Positions 9,431-18,360 are shown, numbered from the stretch's first letter. The stretch: 60,989 nucleotides of DNA from Kluyvera georgiana ATCC 51603 (GCF_001654985.1 NZ_LXEU01000050.1:1-60989); one strand, 5' to 3'. The notes: generated by a model from the letters alone, not told the origin. Translations and numbers: made by a program.

Positions 9431-9443
9431 TATCTTATTGATT
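9431..9443 (-). promoter_or_regulatory. IHF-like site in the psp control region
   Basis: AATCAATAAGATA on the minus strand fits the IHF consensus WATCAANNNNTTR with one mismatch. It lies just upstream of the sigma-54 promoter, where IHF bends DNA to bring upstream-bound PspF to the polymerase in E. coli. The PspF sites should lie between here and pspF. Confidence 0.55.
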
Positions 9444-9523
9444 ATAAACGATGTGATTGAATTTTGCGCCGCAAACGCCTACAGTGAAATGGCGAATTAC
9501 ACCAACAAGTGGCGAATTTCATC

Positions 9524-10498
9524 ATGGCAGATTACAAAGATACCCTTCTCGGCGAGGCCAACCGCTTTATCGAGGTACTGGAGCAGGTTTCCCGGCTGGC
9601 ACCGCTCAACAAGCCGGTGTTGATTATCGGCGAGCGCGGCACGGGTAAGGAGCTTATCGCCAACCGTCTGCACTACCTCTCCTCCTGCTGGCAAGGGCCG
9701 TTTATCTCGCTGAACTGCGCGGCGTTGAACGAAAACCTGCTCGATTCCGAGCTGTTCGGTCATGAAGCGGGCGCCTTTACCGGCGCGCAAAAGCGCCACC
9801 CCGGCCGTTTTGAACGCGCCGATGGCGGCACGCTGTTTCTTGATGAGCTGGCCACCGCGCCGATGCTGGTGCAGGAAAAGCTGCTTCGGGTGATTGAATA
9901 CGGCGAGCTGGAGCGCGTCGGCGGCAGTCAGCCGCTGCAGGTTAACGTCCGCCTGGTGTGCGCCACCAATGCCGATCTGCCTCAGTTAGTGGAAGAAGGC
10001 GCTTTCCGCGCCGACCTGCTCGACCGTCTGGCCTTTGATGTGGTGCTACTACCGCCGCTGCGCGAACGCCAGAGCGACATCATGTTGATGGCCGAACATT
10101 TCGCTATCCAGATGTGTCGCGAGCTGAAGCTACCGCTGTTCCCTGGTTTTACCGACCGCGCCCGCGACACGCTGCTGCACTACCGCTGGCCGGGTAATAT
10201 TCGCGAGCTGAAAAACGTGGTTGAGCGTTCGGTTTATCGCCACGGTTCCATCGACGAACCGCTGGATGACATTATTATCGATCCGTTCCGCCGCCAGCCG
10301 ACCATCGCCGACGAACCCGCAACGGAAATCACGGGCCCGGCGTTACCGTTGAACCTGCGTCAGTTCCAGCTTGAACAAGAAAAAGACCTGTTGCAGCAGA
10401 GTCTGCAACAGGCCCGGTTTAACCAGAAAAACGCCGCCGAACTGCTGGGGTTAACCTATCACCAACTACGGGCATTGTTGAAAAAGCACACGCTGTAA
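9524..10498 (+). CDS. pspF: PspF, sigma-54 enhancer-binding activator of psp genes
   Basis: 324-aa AAA+ activator without an N-terminal receiver domain, as usual for PspF. It shows Walker A GERGTGKE near residue 36, the sigma-54-contacting GAFTGA loop near residue 85, Walker B LFLDEL, arginine-finger region and a C-terminal Fis-type helix-turn-helix (NAAELLGLTYHQLRALLKKH). The ATG at 9524 gives the family N-terminus MADYKDTLLGEA; an upstream frame extension is rejected. Divergent from pspA, so it can repress its own promoter by binding the shared upstream sites. In E. coli puu genes lie beyond; here an unrelated gene follows. Confidence 0.97.
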   Translation: MADYKDTLLGEANRFIEVLEQVSRLAPLNKPVLIIGERGTGKELIANRLHYLSSCWQGPFISLNCAALNENLLDSELFGHEAGAFTGAQKRHPGRFERADGGTLFLDELATAPMLVQEKLLRVIEYGELERVGGSQPLQVNVRLVCATNADLPQLVEEGAFRADLLDRLAFDVVLLPPLRERQSDIMLMAEHFAIQMCRELKLPLFPGFTDRARDTLLHYRWPGNIRELKNVVERSVYRHGSIDEPLDDIIIDPFRRQPTIADEPATEITGPALPLNLRQFQLEQEKDLLQQSLQQARFNQKNAAELLGLTYHQLRALLKKHTL

Positions 10499-10514
10499 AC
10501 TTGCACGACCGTCT

Positions 10515-10537
10515 GGTGCTTTCGTCCTGAAAGCACC
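10515..10537 (+). terminator. Hairpin after pspF
   Basis: Perfect 9-bp stem GGTGCTTTC / GAAAGCACC with a 5-nt loop, 16 bases past the pspF stop. No T run follows, so termination strength is uncertain. Confidence 0.55.
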
Positions 10538-10554
10538 ACTCCTGGCTAATCCAT

Positions 10555-10570
10555 TGTCTGATTTCAGACA
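10555..10570. promoter_or_regulatory. Palindrome upstream of the 191-aa gene
   Basis: TGTCTGA-tt-TCAGACA is a perfect 7-2-7 inverted repeat, 75 nt ahead of the start of the unknown gene at 10646. Its size and symmetry suit a dimeric regulator site. It has no T run and a 2-nt loop, so a terminator is less likely. Confidence 0.4.
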
Positions 10571-10645
10571 CACGGTATTCATTAACCTTTCGCGATAACT
10601 GCCTTACCATTTTATCCCCGTAAATCGCAAAGAAAGGCAAATGGA

Positions 10646-11221
10646 GTGAGCGAATTATCAATTCAGGAAACACATGAACAGAGCCTTGAGGTTACACGGC
10701 AAGTTCTACAGTCTTTTGGATGGTTCGGGATTTCTGTTGGCGTGCTAAGTGATGCGGAAAAAAGAACGCTGCAAAATGGGATTGAAACGAGCGTACTGAA
10801 CTGGCCCTGGGCAATGGCGCAATATGCCGGAAGTGCCGATGAGGGGATTTTAGATATCACGTTAAAAGTCTCTGACCACGCCGAACCCGACGGTTTGCAT
10901 GCTGTAATCATTTGTAGATTTGACCCGCGCCGCGACGAGTTTGCTATCTGCATGTTAGAAAACCTCATCAACGACCAGACGACAGTATTGACGGGCAACG
11001 TATTAACTATTGCTCTCGTGTACGCAACAACCTTTTGTGACATGAGAGAGATAGAAGATGTCGGGATTCAAGACCCATCAGATGAAGCAAAACCGCGCTA
11101 CCGCTCATATGGCTTTGCCGAAGACTTCACCCGGTTAAATCGAATGTCCTCCACGGTAGTGGACGTCAAACAGCGAATAAAAAGTAAGATTCAGGCGATG
11201 GAGAACACCTTTGATGAATAA
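10646..11221 (+). CDS. Uncharacterised 191-aa protein
   Basis: Not recognised. The product is acidic, soluble (no signal peptide or membrane helix) and looks like a single alpha/beta domain. Features are a Trp-rich patch (SVLNWPWAMAQY) near residues 48-60, a strand-rich centre (ILDITLKV, LHAVIICRFDPRRDEFAICML) and a charged helical C-terminus ending MENTFDE. The start is GTG at 10646, with AAAGG 8 nt ahead; an ATG five bases earlier is out of frame and stops at once. Base composition is lower in GC than pspF. Together with the following 57-aa gene it occupies the place of puu genes in E. coli, suggesting acquisition. Small acidic alpha/beta proteins of this type include secretion chaperones and immunity proteins, but no motif supports either. 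Confidence 0.75.
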   Translation: MSELSIQETHEQSLEVTRQVLQSFGWFGISVGVLSDAEKRTLQNGIETSVLNWPWAMAQYAGSADEGILDITLKVSDHAEPDGLHAVIICRFDPRRDEFAICMLENLINDQTTVLTGNVLTIALVYATTFCDMREIEDVGIQDPSDEAKPRYRSYGFAEDFTRLNRMSSTVVDVKQRIKSKIQAMENTFDE

Positions 11222-11240
11222 TCCTGACTCCCGGCACTGT

Positions 11241-11269
11241 TTGTTATGTAATCAGCATTGGTGTAAAAT
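11241..11269 (+). promoter_or_regulatory. Sigma-70 promoter candidate for the 57-aa gene
   Basis: TTGTTA and TAAAAT are separated by exactly 17 bases, placing a start site near 11276, about 28 nt before the ATG at 11305. Confidence 0.5.
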
Positions 11270-11304
11270 TATAGGCAGCGGCCACGTGCCAGCGAGGAGG
11301 CGAT

Positions 11305-11478
11305 ATGACCAAACAACATAAGAAAATCGATAAAAACAAAGCGATGACCGCCGCCAAAAAATCGCTGGATTTCTGGACGGCAATTGATGGTAGCAAACTT
11401 GCTACGCTCGGCCATCGCGAAAAAGAGATGGATATTATCGGGCCGACAAAGAAAGTTAAATTCGTAAATTACGGATAA
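11305..11478 (+). CDS. Uncharacterised 57-aa basic protein
   Basis: A short gene with strong support: GAGGAGG ends 4 nt before the ATG, a 17-bp-spaced promoter lies just upstream, and a 22-bp-stem terminator follows 10 nt after the stop. The product is rich in lysine, opening MTKQHKKIDKNKAM and continuing TAAKKSLDFWTAIDG, with a second conserved-looking block HREKEMDIIGPTKK. No signal peptide or membrane helix. Not recognised. The cationic helical N-terminus could bind nucleic acid or a partner protein, which is only a guess. Confidence 0.75.
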   Translation: MTKQHKKIDKNKAMTAAKKSLDFWTAIDGSKLATLGHREKEMDIIGPTKKVKFVNYG

Positions 11479-11488
11479 CGCGCTCGTT

Positions 11489-11536
11489 TTTTAAAAACAA
11501 TTAAGGCTCCATCTGGAGCCTTAATTGTTTTTAAAA
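11489..11536. terminator. Strong bidirectional terminator
   Basis: A perfect 22-bp stem (arm centre AACAATTAAGGCTCC) closed by an ATCT tetraloop, with A runs on one flank and T runs on the other. It ends transcription of the 57-aa gene (plus) and of the MFS gene (minus), whose stop lies at 11559. Confidence 0.92.
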
Positions 11537-11558
11537 TCAGTGACAGAAAGTCGAAGCA

Positions 11559-12950
11559 TCAGTTTTTAAGGCGACGCGGCAGCATCAGCGCGCTAACCGC
11601 AATGGCCCCCAGACACAACATGCAGTTAAACCACAGCGCGTATTGTGCCGCTTTTGCCATGCCGTAGGGTAAAAACAGCGCGTAGAGTGACGCCGTCATC
11701 GCCAGGCCAAACGCGCCGCCCAGCGAGCTGCCCATTTTGTAAATCCCGGAGGCGACGCCCACCTTATTTTCCGGCGCGCTGGTGACGGCGGTGTCGGTGG
11801 AGGGTGTGGCGTAGCACCCCAGCCCCAGGCCAAACAGGACGTTGCTGAAAAAGACGGTCACGATATAGGTCCAGGTGTCGAGGAAGGTACAGGAGATCAG
11901 GAAAATCCCCACCATCGCGATCGCCGGGCCGCCCATCATTGGCAACCTTGCCCCGTAGCGCTGCAGCAGTTTTTCCCCCACCCGAATCATCAGCAGCACG
12001 GTCACCAGATAGCCGAGCGTCATCATGCCCGTCTGGAGCGGACTCAGGTGCCGCCCCTGCTGGAGCCAGATGCTGGTGATCATCATCGTGCCAATCGCGC
12101 CGTTCAACATCAGGTTCGACAGCACCGCCGCACTATAAGCGCGATTTTTAAACAGCGCGAAATCAATCAGCGCCGCCTCTTTTTTACGCATTCCGCTGCG
12201 CACAAAAAAGATCATCGCCACAATGGCGCCTGTCAGCATCGTCAGCGACAGGCCGCTGGTCCATCCCCAGTGGTGACCTTTGGAGATAAACAGATTGAAC
12301 AGTACCAGCGCCGCCACGAGGCTCAACAGCCCGCTGAGATCCATTTTATGCTGCACGGCGGTGGCGCTGCGGCTCTCCGGCGTGCCGCGAATCAGCAAAA
12401 ATGCCGCCAACGCCGCCGCGATGGAAAAGACGAAGATCCAGCGCCAGCCCAGGCCAGTGGCGATCGCGCCGCCAACGAACGAGCACAGACCGCTGCCGCC
12501 CCACGAACCGATCACCCAGAAACTGATCGCCCGCTGCCGCGCGCGCCCCTCGTACCACGTTTTAATCAGCGCCAGCGTCGCCGGCATGATGCAGGCGGCA
12601 GACAATCCCTGAATTATCCGCCCGGTCAGGAACAACAGCGGCCCCTGAGACACCACCAGCAGCGCGCTACCGACCATGCTTAACGCCAGGCCAATCAGCG
12701 TTAAACGTACCCGGCCAAATTTGTCGGCCAGCCCTCCGCTGGCAACCACAAAGCAGCCGCTGAAGAGTGCGCTGAGGCTCACCGCGAGGGTGAGCGTCTC
12801 CAGCGAAATATCGATACTGTTTTTCACTACCGGGACCACGTTAATCACCGACTGGGCAAACAGCCAGAAGGTCAACACGCTTAACACAATCCCCGTCAGC
12901 AGCCGGTCGGTGCCGACATACTGCGTTTCACTCAACGTCACGGTACTCAT
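11559..12950 (-). CDS. MFS multidrug-type exporter (DHA2-like)
   Basis: 463-aa integral membrane transporter of the major facilitator superfamily. The cytoplasmic loop motif GGLADKFGRVRLTLIG (motif A) lies near residues 72-87, and motif C-like GSWGGSGLCSFVGG near residues 145-160 marks proton antiporters. Many membrane helices follow; the count (12 or 14) needs prediction. It starts 27 nt after the amidohydrolase gene on the same strand with GAGGG upstream of the ATG, so the two form an operon. The pairing suggests import of the amidohydrolase substrate or export of its product. The family suggests efflux. Confidence 0.88.
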   Translation of the reverse strand: MSTVTLSETQYVGTDRLLTGIVLSVLTFWLFAQSVINVVPVVKNSIDISLETLTLAVSLSALFSGCFVVASGGLADKFGRVRLTLIGLALSMVGSALLVVSQGPLLFLTGRIIQGLSAACIMPATLALIKTWYEGRARQRAISFWVIGSWGGSGLCSFVGGAIATGLGWRWIFVFSIAAALAAFLLIRGTPESRSATAVQHKMDLSGLLSLVAALVLFNLFISKGHHWGWTSGLSLTMLTGAIVAMIFFVRSGMRKKEAALIDFALFKNRAYSAAVLSNLMLNGAIGTMMITSIWLQQGRHLSPLQTGMMTLGYLVTVLLMIRVGEKLLQRYGARLPMMGGPAIAMVGIFLISCTFLDTWTYIVTVFFSNVLFGLGLGCYATPSTDTAVTSAPENKVGVASGIYKMGSSLGGAFGLAMTASLYALFLPYGMAKAAQYALWFNCMLCLGAIAVSALMLPRRLKN

Positions 12951-12977
12951 GGCTCGCCCTCATGTTGCGCGCGTCAC

Positions 12978-14150
12978 TTATCCACGCAGATAGTGTTCCG
13001 TCAGGCCGCACCACAGCGCCGCCCCCGTCAGCAGGATGTTGTCGTTAAAGTCATAACCCGGGTTGTGAACCATGCAGCGGTCCGGCTCATCGCCTGCCCC
13101 AATGGTGAAATAAGCGCCGTTAGGGTTCTGCTCGAGCATAAACGCGAAGTCTTCACTGCCCATAAACGGATTCACCGTGCCGATAGACTCCGCGCCGAAC
13201 AGCGACGTCGCCACATCGCGCACCATCTGGTTTGCCTGAGGATCGTTTTTGAGTACCGGGCTGCCGTTGACGTGGGTGAGCGTGGCGGTGGCGTTGAAGC
13301 TTTCCGCCTGCGCCACGGCGATGTCGTGAATGCGTTGCAGCACGGTTTTGCGGACCTGCTCGTTCAGCGTACGCACCGTCAGCTTCATCAGGACTTTATC
13401 GTTGATGATATTTGGCGCATGTCCCGCCTGAATACTGCCAACGGTCACCACTACCGGATCAAACGGGCTGATATTGCGTGAGACGATGGTTTGCAGCGCC
13501 AGAGTGATATGGCAGGCAACAACGGTGGCATCGACGGTATGCTCCGGCACCGCGCCGTGGCCGCCCACGCCCTGCACTTCGATGTGCAACGTGTCCGAGG
13601 AGGCCATCATCGCGCCATCACGCAGGCCAATTTTGCCCAGCTTCTGCCCCGGCATATTGTGTAAACCAAAAATGTGGTCGCAGGGGAATTTGTTAAACAG
13701 CCCGTCTTCCAGCATCACCCGCCCACCGTACAGCAGCTCTTCCGCCGGCTGGAATATCAGGTGCAGCGTACCGTTAAACTGACGGGTACGCGCCAGGTAC
13801 TCCGCGGCATACAGCAGCGTGGTAGTGTGACCGTCGTGTCCGCAGCCGTGGAAACAGCCATCCGTTTCGCTGGCCCACGCTTTGCCGCTGCGTTCCTGCA
13901 TCGGCAGCGCATCCATGTCGGCGCGCAGCCCCAGCGTTTTGCCGCCGTTACCCACTTTAAGCGTCCCCACCACACCGGTCCCCGCCAGCCCATAGTCCAC
14001 TTCATAGCCCCAGCTGCTTAGCAGCTTCGCCACTTCGGCGCTGGTTTTGTGCTCCTGAAAACCAATCTCCGGCTGCTGATGGAAGCGGTGGCGTAGCGCG
14101 ATAAATTCGGCTTCCTGACTCTGCAATGCTTCAACGATAGGATGTGTCAT
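12978..14150 (-). CDS. M20D amidohydrolase (hippurate hydrolase / N-acyl amino acid hydrolase type)
   Basis: 390-aa cytoplasmic metallo-amidohydrolase. Metal-binding and catalytic motifs of the M20D family are in order: LRADMDALPM near residues 98-107, FHGCGHDGHTTTL near 123-135 (metal Cys and His), QPAEE near 163 (catalytic Glu) and a late MGSEDFAFM near 345. The dimerisation domain lies between. Family members release amino acids from hippurate, N-acyl or indole-3-acetyl conjugates or p-aminobenzoyl-glutamate. The actual substrate is unknown. First gene of a two-gene operon with the MFS gene, divergent from the AraC-type regulator at 14326. Confidence 0.9.
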   Translation of the reverse strand: MTHPIVEALQSQEAEFIALRHRFHQQPEIGFQEHKTSAEVAKLLSSWGYEVDYGLAGTGVVGTLKVGNGGKTLGLRADMDALPMQERSGKAWASETDGCFHGCGHDGHTTTLLYAAEYLARTRQFNGTLHLIFQPAEELLYGGRVMLEDGLFNKFPCDHIFGLHNMPGQKLGKIGLRDGAMMASSDTLHIEVQGVGGHGAVPEHTVDATVVACHITLALQTIVSRNISPFDPVVVTVGSIQAGHAPNIINDKVLMKLTVRTLNEQVRKTVLQRIHDIAVAQAESFNATATLTHVNGSPVLKNDPQANQMVRDVATSLFGAESIGTVNPFMGSEDFAFMLEQNPNGAYFTIGAGDEPDRCMVHNPGYDFNDNILLTGAALWCGLTEHYLRG

Positions 14151-14240
14151 TTTTGTTATCCCTTTATTGCTCCACAGTGATAACGTCGAGTTTATGACGT
14201 CGGAGCGGTCACAAAAGGCGATTTTTTGTTTTATATTGAC

Positions 14241-14263
14241 GAAAAATGTAATGACTATTTTTC
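14241..14263. promoter_or_regulatory. Inverted repeat in the amidohydrolase/AraC divergent region
   Basis: GAAAAAT and ATTTTTC form a perfect 7-bp inverted repeat with a 9-nt spacer, between the two divergent starts. A candidate operator for the regulator encoded at 14326, or part of its promoter. The surroundings (14151-14325) are AT-rich. Confidence 0.4.
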
Positions 14264-14325
14264 ATACGGTTTAGTTATGACAAAAAACAGACAGTTATTT
14301 TTTGTCTTCGCTGGAGGGCGGAAAG

Positions 14326-16620
14326 GTGGCGCAGCAAATCAGCGATTTTTCTGTGGTGGTGCAGGACATTCGTCAGCAGGCATACAACGAACAGCAGACG
14401 TTAACGCTGGTGTGGCTACTGCATGGCGAGGTCGTGCTGAAAAGTGCCGACGACACGCGTACGCTGCAAACCAACGCGCTGGCCATCATCAACCCCAACC
14501 AGCGCTGGCGTTTGCGCGGCGAACAGGCCAATGCGGTGATGACGCTGATGATAGCCAGCAGTTGGCTAACCCGGCTGGACGCGCATTTTTTTGCCTTTGA
14601 TTATCAGGTTCCACACCCCACGATGGAGCACGAAGGACGGCTGCGCAGCCTGATGCGCCAGCTACTGGTTAGCCATGTGATCAACCCTGAAAACACCTCC
14701 CGGCTGGAGGCAAACCGCTGGCTCAGCGAAATTGCCCTGCTGTTGGCAACCCATTTTCAGCAGCCACGCAAAACGGGCGCATCGCGCCATAACGATGCCA
14801 CATGGAGCCACCGTATCCGCCAGGTGGTGACGCGGATTGAGTCACAATACAGCCAGCGCCTGTCGCTTGCTGAAATCGCCCGCGGCGAGCGGGTGTCGGA
14901 AGCCTGGCTTTCACGTCTGTTTCACAAAGAAGTCGGCGTCAGTTTTATGCAGTACATCACCGCACTGCGTCTGGAGAAAGCCGCCGAACAGTTGTTGACA
15001 ACTCCCTTACCGGTACAGCGAATTGCCCAGCAGCAGGGGTTTGCCAGCGCGCGCGTAATGAGCGATCTGTTTAAGCGCCGCCACGGCATGACGCCACGCC
15101 AGTATCGTCAGCAGTCGACCACGGTGGCCCGTCACCGCACGCGCGAGAACCCGCCCGACCGCACGCTGCCGGTGGCCGCCGAGACGCTCTATGCCCTGCT
15201 CAATCACACGGGCGAACAGGACTGGGAAAGCCCGCCACCGCTCCAGCAGTCGCTCCAGGCGCGGCGGATTGTCCTCGACACGCTGCCGTCGCGTCGCGTG
15301 CCGCTGCGTCATAGCCAGCTCATTATTACGCTGCGCGAACTTGATGATTTGTTGCGTGAAGATGTCCGCCAGTCGCTGATGACGCTCCATGCGCAGATAC
15401 CTATCCACGGGATCGATATCCATGAACCTTTCCTGAGCAGCCGTTTGTTCAGCGACGGCTGGGACGATCCGCAAATGGTCGGCTACGCCTGCTGGTACCA
15501 TTTGCAGCAGGTCTTTACTTTCCTTACCCGTATGGGATGGCAGGTACTGCTCCACACCAGCCTGACCACGCGTCCCGATCTGCTGCGCCAGTTTTTACGC
15601 CTTGCCGCGCAGCACTTCCCACCGTCAACGCTGGCAAGCTGGCAGTTCGTCTGGCACTGGTCGCCACAGGCGAGCGCCGAGGTCTGGGCACAGCAAAAAG
15701 CGGCGATCCGGCAATGGTCGCCGGACTCGCAGCTGGGCATCTGCCACCGCTTTACCGTTACCGATAACGATACCGTAGCCGACGCAATCCTCACCTCCCC
15801 GCTGCTGAGAGAGGCCGATTTTCTCGCCTGTTCGGCCAATGCTAACGAACGCTTCCACCAGCAGCCATTCGAACGCACTCGGCTGGCCGCCGCGGAAAAC
15901 TACCCGGTCCATAAGGTGCGCCAGATTCAGCGCGCCCTGCGCCAGCGTCAGCTCGCCTTGCCGCTCTGGCTGCTGTCGTGGAATACGCTTACCGGCTCAA
16001 CCCGGCGAACCAATGGTGAATTCTTCCGCGGCGCGCTGCTGATGAATAACCTGCTGGGGCTGGCCGATCGGGTGCATTTTACCGGCTTCTGGCTCAACTC
16101 CAGCCAACAGGGTGAGGCGCGAAGCAATGGCACCTTCGATACTTCCAGCCTGGCGCTCTTCTACCATCACGGATTGCCCCGCCCCATCTATTGGGTGCTG
16201 TGGCTGTGGCGACGTTTACAGGGCGACGTGTTGGTCAACGACAAAAACGTGCTATTGCTGCACCAGCGCGGTCGCTATCAGCTGCTGCTACGCAACCCGG
16301 TGGTGTTTAATCCGTGGCTATCCAGCGAAGAGGCCTTTATCCAGCGGTTTCGTCAGCAATACCCGGTGCAGCTTCAAGGGCTGAGCGGTAAGTGGAAAAT
16401 CAAACGCCACCTGTTCGATCAGCACCATGGCGCGCTTTTCCCTCGGCTGGAGGCGATAGAAAGCAGCAGCGGCCCGGACGAGGAGAGCTGGACATGGCTG
16501 GCGCACACAACCCGGCCCGCGCTCAGCGTGCGCGAGGAAACGCTGGAAGAGCGTTGGCAGGTGGTTGAGGCGCTGGAGAGCAATGCGCTGGTGTTATACG
16601 AGTTAACCCCACTGATTTGA
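14326..16620 (+). CDS. AraC-family regulator fused to a GH39-like domain
   Basis: A 764-aa fusion. Residues 1-120 form a cupin-like sensing region (WLLHGEVVLKS, NPNQRWRLRGEQ). Residues about 165-265 are an AraC DNA-binding domain with both helix-turn-helices (LSLAEIARGERVSEAWLSRLF and PVQRIAQQQGFASARVMSDLF). Residues about 295-760 resemble the TIM-barrel of glycoside hydrolase family 39, known in AraC regulators of sugar genes. In real GH39 enzymes a W-x-F-x-x-W-N-E-P motif holds the acid/base Glu; here the matching WQFVWHWSPQ (from residue 439) has Ser at that place, suggesting a ligand sensor, not an enzyme. Start is GTG at 14326, 7 nt after GGAGGG. Divergent from the amidohydrolase/MFS operon, its probable target, and 90 nt ahead of sapA. 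Confidence 0.85.
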   Translation: MAQQISDFSVVVQDIRQQAYNEQQTLTLVWLLHGEVVLKSADDTRTLQTNALAIINPNQRWRLRGEQANAVMTLMIASSWLTRLDAHFFAFDYQVPHPTMEHEGRLRSLMRQLLVSHVINPENTSRLEANRWLSEIALLLATHFQQPRKTGASRHNDATWSHRIRQVVTRIESQYSQRLSLAEIARGERVSEAWLSRLFHKEVGVSFMQYITALRLEKAAEQLLTTPLPVQRIAQQQGFASARVMSDLFKRRHGMTPRQYRQQSTTVARHRTRENPPDRTLPVAAETLYALLNHTGEQDWESPPPLQQSLQARRIVLDTLPSRRVPLRHSQLIITLRELDDLLREDVRQSLMTLHAQIPIHGIDIHEPFLSSRLFSDGWDDPQMVGYACWYHLQQVFTFLTRMGWQVLLHTSLTTRPDLLRQFLRLAAQHFPPSTLASWQFVWHWSPQASAEVWAQQKAAIRQWSPDSQLGICHRFTVTDNDTVADAILTSPLLREADFLACSANANERFHQQPFERTRLAAAENYPVHKVRQIQRALRQRQLALPLWLLSWNTLTGSTRRTNGEFFRGALLMNNLLGLADRVHFTGFWLNSSQQGEARSNGTFDTSSLALFYHHGLPRPIYWVLWLWRRLQGDVLVNDKNVLLLHQRGRYQLLLRNPVVFNPWLSSEEAFIQRFRQQYPVQLQGLSGKWKIKRHLFDQHHGALFPRLEAIESSSGPDEESWTWLAHTTRPALSVREETLEERWQVVEALESNALVLYELTPLI

Positions 16621-16710
16621 TGACTTTTAAAGCAGTTGCACGCAGACATTTGTACCTGGTAGCCGTAAGTGCGATACACTTTGCAGATCAATCGAAAAAA
16701 CAATGAAACT

Positions 16711-18360
16711 ATGCGCCTGAATTTGTCACCTTTCCTGGCAGCGTTGGGGTTAATCTGCAGCCAGGCGATGGCCGCGCCGCAGCCGCTCGCCCCACCCCAT
16801 GCCGACATTCGCGACAGCGGCTTTGTCTACTGCGTCAGCGGACAGGTCAACACGTTTAACCCGCAAAAAGCCGGTAGCGGGCTGATTGTCGACACCCTCG
16901 CCGCCCAGCTCTACGACCGTCTGCTGGACGTCGACCCGTACACCTATCGTCTGGTGCCCGAGCTGGCGGAAAGCTGGGAAGTTCTGGATAACGGCGCAAC
17001 CTACCGTTTCCACCTGCGCCCTAACGTACAGTTTCAAACCACCCGCTGGTTTAAGCCGTCGCGCGCGCTGAACGCCGACGACGTGGTGTTTACCTTCGAG
17101 CGCATCTTCGACCGCCAACATCCGTGGCATAACGTCAACGGCGGCGCGTTCCCCTATTTTGACAGCCTGCAGTTTGCCGACAGCGTGAAGAGCGTACGCA
17201 AACTTGATAGCCACACGGTAGAGTTTCGCCTTAATCGTCCCGATGCCTCATTCCTCTGGCATCTGGCGACCCACTACGCGTCGGTGATGTCGGCGGAATA
17301 CGCCAATCAGCTCACGAAACAGGACCGTCAGGAACAGCTCGACCGCCAGCCGGTAGGGACCGGGCCGTTCCAGCTCGACGAGTACCGCGCCGGGCAGTAC
17401 ATTCGCTTGCAGCGCCACTCCGCCTTCTGGCGCGGCACGCCGCTGATGCCGCAGGTGGTGGTCGATTTGGGTTCCGGGGGCACCGGAAGGCTGTCCAAGC
17501 TGCTGACCGGTGAATGTGACGTGCTGGCCTGGCCTGCCGCCAGCCAGCTCACTATTTTGCGCGACGACCCGCGCCTGCGCCTGACGCTGCGCCCGGGGAT
17601 GAACATCGCCTATCTGGCCTTCAACACCGACAAGCCGCCGCTAAATAATCCGGAAGTGCGTCACGCGCTGTCGCTGGCGATTAATAATCAGCGTTTGATG
17701 CAGTCCATTTATTACGGCACCGCAGAAACCGCGGCCTCAATTTTGCCTCGCGCCTCCTGGGCCTACGATAACGAGGCTAAAATTACCGAATACAACCCGA
17801 AAGAAGCGCGTCGACGTTTACAGGCATTGGGGCTGGATAAGTTGACGCTGCGCCTGTGGGTGCCAACCAGCTCTCAGGCGTGGAACCCGAGCCCGCTGAA
17901 AACCGCCGAGCTCATTCAGGCGGACATGGCGCAGATTGGGGTGAAGGTCATTATCGTGCCGGTAGAGGGCCGCTTCCAGGAAGCTCGGCTGATGGACATG
18001 AACCATGACCTGACGCTCTCCGGCTGGGCCACGGACAGTAACGATCCGGACAGCTTCTTCCGTCCGCTGCTGAGCTGCGCGGCCATTACCTCGCAGACCA
18101 ACTTCGCCCACTGGTGTAACCGTGAGTTTGACAATGTGCTGCGCAAAGCGCTGGACTCGCAGCAACTGGCCTCGCGCATTGACGCCTACGACGAAGCGCA
18201 GCAAATTCTGGCGCGCGAGCTGCCGGTGCTGCCGCTGGCGTCTTCGCTACGCCTGCAGGCCTATCGTTACGATATTAAAGGGCTGGTGCTGAGTCCGTTT
18301 GGCAACACCTCATTCGCCGGCGTGTCGCGGGAAAAAGAAGAGAAGGTGCAAAAACCATGA
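16711..18360 (+). CDS. sapA: SapA, periplasmic binding protein of the Sap ABC transporter
   Basis: 549-aa SBP_bac_5 protein with signal peptide ([18 protein letters not shown], cleavage after AMA). The mature part begins with SapA-specific sequence ([20 protein letters not shown]) and keeps [20 protein letters not shown]. Sap confers resistance to some antimicrobial peptides, and in E. coli the operon also exports putrescine and supports Trk potassium uptake. The ATG at 16711 matches the E. coli length; a longer frame upstream is rejected. First gene of the overlapping sapABCDF operon. Confidence 0.97.
   Translation: MRLNLSPFLAALGLICSQAMAAPQPLAPPHADIRDSGFVYCVSGQVNTFNPQKAGSGLIVDTLAAQLYDRLLDVDPYTYRLVPELAESWEVLDNGATYRFHLRPNVQFQTTRWFKPSRALNADDVVFTFERIFDRQHPWHNVNGGAFPYFDSLQFADSVKSVRKLDSHTVEFRLNRPDASFLWHLATHYASVMSAEYANQLTKQDRQEQLDRQPVGTGPFQLDEYRAGQYIRLQRHSAFWRGTPLMPQVVVDLGSGGTGRLSKLLTGECDVLAWPAASQLTILRDDPRLRLTLRPGMNIAYLAFNTDKPPLNNPEVRHALSLAINNQRLMQSIYYGTAETAASILPRASWAYDNEAKITEYNPKEARRRLQALGLDKLTLRLWVPTSSQAWNPSPLKTAELIQADMAQIGVKVIIVPVEGRFQEARLMDMNHDLTLSGWATDSNDPDSFFRPLLSCAAITSQTNFAHWCNREFDNVLRKALDSQQLASRIDAYDEAQQILARELPVLPLASSLRLQAYRYDIKGLVLSPFGNTSFAGVSREKEEKVQKP

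Noticed and set aside
10419-10673. 84-codon minus-strand frame across the pspF 3' end
   Set aside because: It overlaps pspF coding sequence and the hairpin, with no ribosome site or recognisable product.
14226-14600. Plus-strand frame before and inside the AraC-GH39 gene
   Set aside because: It lacks a ribosome site and becomes a shadow of the real frame; the GTG at 14326 with GGAGGG gives a proper protein.
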